Shown here one piece after another: positions 59,445 through 64,000 of a stretch of 64,000 bases of DNA. The notes beneath the pieces were generated by a model. The model did no database searches. It was not told the origin of the DNA and saw nothing but the letters and a program-made list of their open reading frames with translations. Position 1 is the stretch's first letter. Each line of letters begins with the position of its first letter. This DNA comes from CAZNSX01 sp964575845 (lineage in GTDB: Bacteria; UBA8248; CAZNSX01). Position numbers and translations under genes: made by a program. Where the stretch lies: the NCBI GenBank assembly GCA_964575845.1, contig CAZNSX010000005.1, positions 248,001 through 312,000 of the forward strand, given 5' to 3'.

Positions 59445-60824
59445 CTATGAGATGACGATGAACAGCATGAGATCACCGCGGAGGACGTTGAGCGCGATCA
59501 CCCGCTCCGCCTTCTTCAACGCCACGCCCAATTCGTCGACAGAACGGATCTTCTGGCGGTTCACCGCCACGATGATATCGCCCTCCCGCAGTCCATGCCG
59601 CCAGGCGGGGCTGCCCGACTCCAGCTTGGCAACCAAGACTCCTTCCACCTTACCGAACATCGGCATGCCTTTCTGGATGTTCTCGAATGTGGCGCCCGCC
59701 AGCTGCGGGACTGTCTGCCCGCCCGCGAGGGCGGCCTCAACAGGTTTCCCGACGCGCGCCCGGACCGTTTCCTTACGCCCATCCCGGATCAGCGCCAGCT
59801 CGACTTCGGTATCTACAGGCACGAGCCCGATGCGGTTTCTCAAATCGGCCGAGCTACGAATGCGCTTTCCGTCCACTGCGATAATGACGTCGCCCGCCCG
59901 GATACCCGCCTTTTCGGCTGGGGAGCCGGGCTCCACCTGGGTGACGACCGCCCCGCTGTCCTCTTCCAGTCCAAGGGCTTTGGCCAGGTCGGGCGTGAGG
60001 TTCTGAATGCCGATGCCGAGCCGCCCGCGGCGCACTTCGCCGAACCTGATTAACTGGCCCATCACGGCCTTTGCCATGCGGCTCGGCACGGCAAACCCGA
60101 TCCCGACGTTGCCGCCCCCCGGCGCAATAATCGCCGTATTAATTCCGATTAGCTCTCCTTCCAGATTGACCAGGGCTCCACCGGAGTTCCCAGGGTTGAT
60201 CGAGGCATCTGTCTGGATGAAATCCTCGTATCCCTCGATATTCAGGCCACTTCGCCCAAGAGCGCTGACGATTCCGGACGTGACAGTTTGGCCGAGTCCG
60301 AACGGATTTCCTATGGCCACTACAAAATCGCCTACCTGTAAGGCGTCTGAATCCCCAAGAGGAAGCGCCTTCAGATTTCCCGGATTGATCTCCAGCAGGG
60401 CAATATCCGTGCCTGTGTCGCTTCCAATCAGCTTCGCCTTGAACTTGCGCCGATCCTTCAAAGTAACCACGATCTCTTCGCCGTTCTTAATAACATGGTG
60501 GTTGGTCAGTACGTATCCTTTTTCGGCGTCCACGATCACACCCGAGCCCGCCGCCTGGAACTCACGTTCTTGGGGCTGCTCGGGAACATTGAAGAACCTG
60601 CGGAAAAAGGGGTCACTGAACAGCGGATTTTGCTGGACAGCGACTCGCCCGCGGACAGAGATATTGACCACCGCGGGCGTAATACGTTTGAGCAGAGGCG
60701 CCAGAGTCGGAATTCCTTGACCATCGCTCCCTAGACCCAGTGGCGTCCCCGCATCAACATGTGAACCAACGGCACCGATCAAAAGAATCAACAAAACAAG
60801 CCAATAGTAATGACGCTTTCGCAT
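59445..60824 (-). CDS. degP: periplasmic serine protease Do/HtrA
   Basis: A 459-residue protease and chaperone. N-terminal signal (HYYWLVLLILLIGAVGS). The trypsin-like domain carries the triad His110 (TNHHVIKNG), Asp140 (TDIALLE) and Ser214 (NPGNSGGAL). Two PDZ domains follow (about residues 255-350 and 365-455; each with the GLGI/GVL and V-x-S-G-S-P-A elements, e.g. VTQVEPGSPAEKAGI and AKLESGSPAWRHGL). Degrades misfolded envelope proteins. No sigmaE-type site was identified upstream. It is followed, on the same strand, by no other gene within 100 bases. Confidence 0.93.
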   Translation of the reverse strand: MRKRHYYWLVLLILLIGAVGSHVDAGTPLGLGSDGQGIPTLAPLLKRITPAVVNISVRGRVAVQQNPLFSDPFFRRFFNVPEQPQEREFQAAGSGVIVDAEKGYVLTNHHVIKNGEEIVVTLKDRRKFKAKLIGSDTGTDIALLEINPGNLKALPLGDSDALQVGDFVVAIGNPFGLGQTVTSGIVSALGRSGLNIEGYEDFIQTDASINPGNSGGALVNLEGELIGINTAIIAPGGGNVGIGFAVPSRMAKAVMGQLIRFGEVRRGRLGIGIQNLTPDLAKALGLEEDSGAVVTQVEPGSPAEKAGIRAGDVIIAVDGKRIRSSADLRNRIGLVPVDTEVELALIRDGRKETVRARVGKPVEAALAGGQTVPQLAGATFENIQKGMPMFGKVEGVLVAKLESGSPAWRHGLREGDIIVAVNRQKIRSVDELGVALKKAERVIALNVLRGDLMLFIVIS

Positions 60825-60910
60825 TGCCCTTCCCTCCGACTCGAAACGGGTTTGAAGTCACCCTCATATTATTGAGGTCGTATCCTAAAGCACGCCACGG
60901 CTTGAAAAAC

Positions 60911-60959
60911 ATATGAGCGGAGACCTTATGAAAAGTCATAAGTCTCCTCGGTCTCATAT
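60911..60959 (-). terminator. long hairpin terminator of the S10 peptidase gene
   Basis: Read on the minus strand: CTCATAT-type outer arms (ATATGAG 60911-60917 and CTCATAT 60953-60959), inner arms GGAGAC/GTCTCC and TTATGA/TCATAA, loop aaag, then GTTTTTC. It lies 67 bases after the S10 peptidase stop and before the HtrA start. Confidence 0.7.
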
Positions 60960-61025
60960 ACCGTTCCGTAGAGCATCCGTCCATGCCCCGGGCTTCGGTC
61001 GGGGCACGCATGTCCTTCCGGGCTC

Positions 61026-62588
61026 TCATGGCATACAAGCCGCATAGAATTCGCGCACATCCCGGGACAGTTGTTCACGCGCCTTTCGGTGCGTGTAGAT
61101 CATGTGACCTGACTGATAGCGGCGCATCGTGATGTTCGAGCGTAAGCGGTCCGGCAACCGCATCTGATCGATTACGTATTTCGTAGCGAAGTACGGCGTC
61201 ACGAGATCGTAATAGCCGTGAGCGATAAAGACCTTCAGATTGGGGCTTAGCGTCATTGCCAGCTTCAGGCCGCCAGCGGTCGTCACAAAGCCCTGTTTGC
61301 TTCCAATGCCCGTTGTCCAATCCCATGCCTCGATGATGTTCCGGTTGAGCAGCTTATAGGGAAGATTCGTCTTGAATTGCAAATCCGCCCGGACATATTC
61401 GTTGAACGCAGTCGCGAACGGCCAGTTCAAACCTTCCAGCGTCGGGTCGGCCATGCTGTTGAACGTCGGATCCCCCGGCTCGGTGTCCAGCCTCGTTACC
61501 GATGCGTCGTAGACGCCGGCGATCAGCCCTCGGTCCCGCAGCAATTCCCTGGTGAAGACATAGAACGGCACGCGGCCCTGATGACGGTTCACGAGTTCGA
61601 GAGACAATCCGATGTAGCCAGCGAGCTTAGAATGGAGCGCTTCTCTGTCGGCTTGTCGAAGGGACGCCCCCCGAAAAAGGCCCACCATATACTCTTTTGT
61701 AGCGAAGTTCTCCACCTCAGCCAAGACGGCCGCCAGCCCTGCTTTTTCGGGGGACCCGACCGATGACTTTCTGTGATGGATGGCCGCCGCCGTGTAGCTT
61801 GGCAAAAGGAACGTCCAGGGCAGAATGTTGTAGTCCCCGCCGCGCGTGAAGGCATATTCCAGAACGGGCGAAACGAAGACGATACCCGTCAGGTCGATCC
61901 CGAAATCCGAGCTTTGCAGAACATGGGCCAAGGTCGCAGCCCGCACCCCGCCGTAGCTTTCACCCACCAGGAACTTGGGCGAGAGCCATCGATCATTCTG
62001 CGCCAAATAAAGCCGAATGAATTCCGCAACAGTCTTGGCGTCCTGCTCGACGCCCCAGAACGCCCTCCTGTCTTTCTTTTCGTCGGATACTGGACGGCTG
62101 AAACCAGTGCCGATGGGGTCGATGAAAACGAGGTCGGTAAAGATGAGCCACGTCTCAGGATTCTCCACGAGCCGCACAGGCGGCGGAGGCACCGTCCCGT
62201 CCTCGTTCAGCGCCACGCGTTTCGGCCCCAAGAGTCCCATGTGCAGGTAAGCCGACGACGCGCCGGGCCCGCCGTTAAAGGCGAAGGTCACAGGGCGGGT
62301 TGCCGCTCTGGCGTCATCCAGGGTGTAAGCCACATAAAAGAAGCGCCCTTTCACCCCGGAGTCTGGATGCTCGAGAACGATCGTGGCGGCCGTGGCCTCG
62401 TATTTGAGCGTCCGACCGTTGAGGTTGATTGAATGGGTTGTCTTCGAAAGAGCTTCCGATTGCGATCGCGTATCGTCAGCCTTTGACTTGGTTGGCTCAC
62501 ATTGTTTCTCGGCGGCAAAGGAAAGTTGGGTTCCCGACAGCAGGCCCAATATTAGGAGAAGGAGTATAGGCCTCATATAACGCATCAT
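61026..62588 (-). CDS. exported S10-family serine carboxypeptidase-like protein
   Basis: A 520-residue protein with a signal peptide (MRPILLLLILGLLSGTQLSFA). The alpha/beta hydrolase core of the S10 family is seen by FAFNGGPGASSAYLH (oxyanion region), FIDPIGTGFSRP, the nucleophile Ser211 in GESYGGVRAATL, and the catalytic His in the SGHMIYTHRKA segment at the C-terminus; a helical insertion (YPLNR-like) lies between. Such bacterial S10 proteins release C-terminal residues from peptides, probably in the periplasm. The first two ATGs (62588, 62585) are equally likely starts. Confidence 0.85.
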   Translation of the reverse strand: MMRYMRPILLLLILGLLSGTQLSFAAEKQCEPTKSKADDTRSQSEALSKTTHSINLNGRTLKYEATAATIVLEHPDSGVKGRFFYVAYTLDDARAATRPVTFAFNGGPGASSAYLHMGLLGPKRVALNEDGTVPPPPVRLVENPETWLIFTDLVFIDPIGTGFSRPVSDEKKDRRAFWGVEQDAKTVAEFIRLYLAQNDRWLSPKFLVGESYGGVRAATLAHVLQSSDFGIDLTGIVFVSPVLEYAFTRGGDYNILPWTFLLPSYTAAAIHHRKSSVGSPEKAGLAAVLAEVENFATKEYMVGLFRGASLRQADREALHSKLAGYIGLSLELVNRHQGRVPFYVFTRELLRDRGLIAGVYDASVTRLDTEPGDPTFNSMADPTLEGLNWPFATAFNEYVRADLQFKTNLPYKLLNRNIIEAWDWTTGIGSKQGFVTTAGGLKLAMTLSPNLKVFIAHGYYDLVTPYFATKYVIDQMRLPDRLRSNITMRRYQSGHMIYTHRKAREQLSRDVREFYAACMP

Positions 62589-63016
62589 GTCAGAACATCC
62601 CTTAAATAGGTGACAAAACAGGGATCTTCCATTTCAAATCTTGACTTCGCCGTGGCTGGCCCCCATGGTGGTCTAAATCAATCATAATTCCTTCCACCGG
62701 ATATTTCAAAAGTTTTTCGAAACCACGCAAACCAGTTCCTGTCGCAATCCGCCGGCCATCGCCCCAGTTCCCGCCCGATGCTCGAAGTCATGTTAGAAGA
62801 CGATGGGTCTCTTGGGCGGCCGACCGGCTGGGTCAACAGGAGGTCGACCTGCTGGTATAAAGCTTCGACAGCCGGCAGACGGATGGTAAAGAAGCCCTAT
62901 ATTTTATATGCCATAGGTCTTAATAAAAACCCTCTGGGATGGAGCCTTGAGAACGGCACCCGACCCTGCTTGATGCACCCGCTTTCCGACGGTCCCGTGA
63001 AAGATCTAGGGTGTCC
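62589..63016. other. non-coding stretch
   Basis: About 430 bases between the S10 peptidase and the marC remnant, which both lie on the minus strand, so the upstream sequences of the peptidase gene fall here. No feature was recognised; a 146-codon open frame from 62778 overlaps the marC gene on the opposite strand and is not called. Confidence 0.4.
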
Positions 63017-63616
63017 TCACGGACCCGCGCCGGAAATAATTTCCATCATCCCAAGCCGGATCATCATGACGGCTATCGCCGCGAGGAGCAGGCTCGCGAC
63101 CTTGGAGATGGCCAGGGAGCCTCCCTCCCCCAGAAAGCGGGTGAGCGGTTCCGAGCGGGTCGGCACCAGCCACACGACGAGGAGATTGGCGATAAGGGCG
63201 GCAATGGTTGGCAGGTAGCCATTGTGGTCAAGCATTATGAGGAGGGTGGTCAGCACAGCGGGACCGGCGATCAAGGGGGTCCCGAGGGGCACAACCCCCA
63301 TGGTTTCAGAGGGGCGCCTTCGGCTCTTCTCGGGCCTGAGGATATCCAGGATAGAGAAGAAGAGGAGAATTATCCCCCCGCAACCTTAGAAATCCGGGAT
63401 TGTGACTCCGAGGACCACCAGGAGGGCCTTTCCCAGGAAGAGGAAGCTCGGGCTCAGGGAGGCGGCCGTGAGGAGGGAATGCCGGATGACCTGCTTCCGC
63501 TCTGTCGCGTCGAGGCTTCCGGCAAACCCCATGTAGATGGGCAGCACTCCGATTATGTCCAGGGCGACAAATATTGGGATGAAGGTGAAAGCAAAGGACC
63601 TGACGAAATCCGCCAC
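63017..63616 (-). pseudogene. marC: marC-family membrane protein gene with in-frame stop
   Basis: Two reading segments in the same frame are separated by a TAA at 63386-63388. The first (63386-63616, GTG start after GGGAGGGAGGCG) begins MADFVRSFAFTFIPIFVALD, with IGVLPIYMGFAG; the second (ends 63017) continues FFSILDILRPEKSRRRPSETM and GVVPLGTPLIAGPAVLTTLL, the MarC family signature. Around the stop the other frame would give the expected VAGGII, so the defect looks like two compensating frameshifts (an extra T, and a six- instead of seven-G run, C-run at 63374-63379) or a single nonsense change. MarC proteins are inner-membrane and of unknown function. Confidence 0.8.
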
Positions 63617-63702
63617 CGCCTCCCTCCCCGGTCACCCTGAGTGGCCTATTCAATATCTGGCCCGAGGATCATGTGTGAGGTATTCCCCCCAATGCTCCGC
63701 CA

Positions 63703-64000
63703 TCAAACCCGCCGCTCCCGGCCCGTCCAATACCTCTCGCGCAGTTCCCGCTTCATTATTTTCCCGTAATTGTTCTTGGGGAGCTCATCCATGAAGTCGA
63801 TTGACTTGGGCTTCTTATAACTCGCGATGTTATCCTTGCAGAAGGTGATGAGATCCTCTTCCCTGGCGGATTTTCCCGGCACGAGAGACACGACGGCCTT
63901 CACGGCCTCACCCCACGTGGGGTCGGGGACGCCTATGACCGCCACCTCTCTCACGGCTGGATGCTGGATGATGACTTCCTCTATCTCGCGGGGATAGATA
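63703..64000 (-). CDS. acyl-CoA synthetase, C-terminal part
   Basis: The last part of an AMP-forming acyl-CoA synthetase whose gene continues beyond the right edge. Visible are the hinge region YPREIEEVIIQHPAVREVAVIG, GVPDPTWGEAVKAVV, and the C-terminal A10 motif LPKNNYGKIMKREL with the catalytic lysine (usually P-K-T-x-S-G-K; here N-N-Y-G-K). It activates carboxylic acids to acyl-CoA. The substrate cannot be told from this part. Confidence 0.9.
   Translation of the reverse strand, partial: IYPREIEEVIIQHPAVREVAVIGVPDPTWGEAVKAVVSLVPGKSAREEDLITFCKDNIASYKKPKSIDFMDELPKNNYGKIMKRELRERYWTGRERRV

Noticed and set aside
1..64000. tRNA, rRNA, IS element or CRISPR array
   Set aside because: No T-loop consensus within a cloverleaf, no transposase, and no regularly spaced direct repeats were recognised in the intergenic regions.

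Overview
The window looks like chromosomal DNA of a free-living, GC-rich Gram-negative-type bacterium. Evidence for an outer membrane and periplasm includes a lipoprotein signal, a LapA-domain protein, a DegP/HtrA protease, exported c-type cytochromes and a Tat-exported phosphoesterase. GTG and TTG starts are common, and one gene encodes a V/A-type ATPase B subunit. The sequence alone does not allow a firm phylum; the mix would fit an uncultivated, deeply branching proteobacterial-like or Rokubacteria/NC10/Tectomicrobia-like lineage, but that is only inference. No rRNA, tRNA, insertion sequence or CRISPR array was recognised.

Layout. 0-10.8 kb: the end of a pterin-4a-carbinolamine dehydratase gene and a cupin, then an AT-richer accessory stretch (AbiGi-like protein, voltage-gated K+ channel, TM2 protein, unknown membrane protein) in which each gene is followed by a copy of a palindromic intergenic repeat; then a beta-hydroxyacid dehydrogenase, an SLC13/RCK_C transporter, small membrane proteins, a dienelactone hydrolase and a methyltransferase. 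10.8-18.1 kb: a GT-C-like membrane protein, PlsY-like acyltransferase, MDR dehydrogenase, M28 peptidase and small regulatory-looking proteins. 18.9-27.2 kb: the most unusual part, a CHAT-protease/TPR lipoprotein, an exported unknown protein and a CHASE2-class III cyclase in one operon, facing a large membrane-anchored caspase-fold protease. 27.6-31.8 kb: an orphan OppF ATPase, an AmrS-like radical SAM protein, an Asp/Glu/hydantoin racemase-family protein and biotin synthase.

32.2-37.3 kb: a complete livKHMGF branched-chain amino acid-type ABC operon with a strong stem-loop between the binding protein and the permeases. 37.8-40.3 kb: a GAF-GAF-GGDEF protein with a degenerate motif, overlapping mreB. 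40.4-43.4 kb: an exported redox operon (diheme peroxidase, Tat phosphoesterase, monoheme cytochrome). 43.6-47.6 kb: flavin reductase, cupin and two paralogous overlapping FAD reductases. 47.9-50.4 kb: a SIR2-NTPase protein resembling phage-defence SIR2-STAND proteins, preceded by a striking nested inverted repeat. 50.8-57.4 kb: CBS protein, carbohydrate-type ABC importer without ATPase, tautomerase, ferritin-like protein, half-size GDT1/TMEM165 protein and an orphan V-ATPase B subunit. 57.8-64 kb: two exported unknown proteins, HtrA, an S10 carboxypeptidase-like protein, a marC gene broken by an in-frame stop, and the C-terminal end of an acyl-CoA synthetase.

How the genes work together: most clusters are short two-to-five gene operons for transport, redox and envelope functions. 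The two likely conflict or signalling systems are the CHAT/cyclase/caspase locus and the SIR2-NTPase gene, with the AbiGi-like gene a weaker third candidate.
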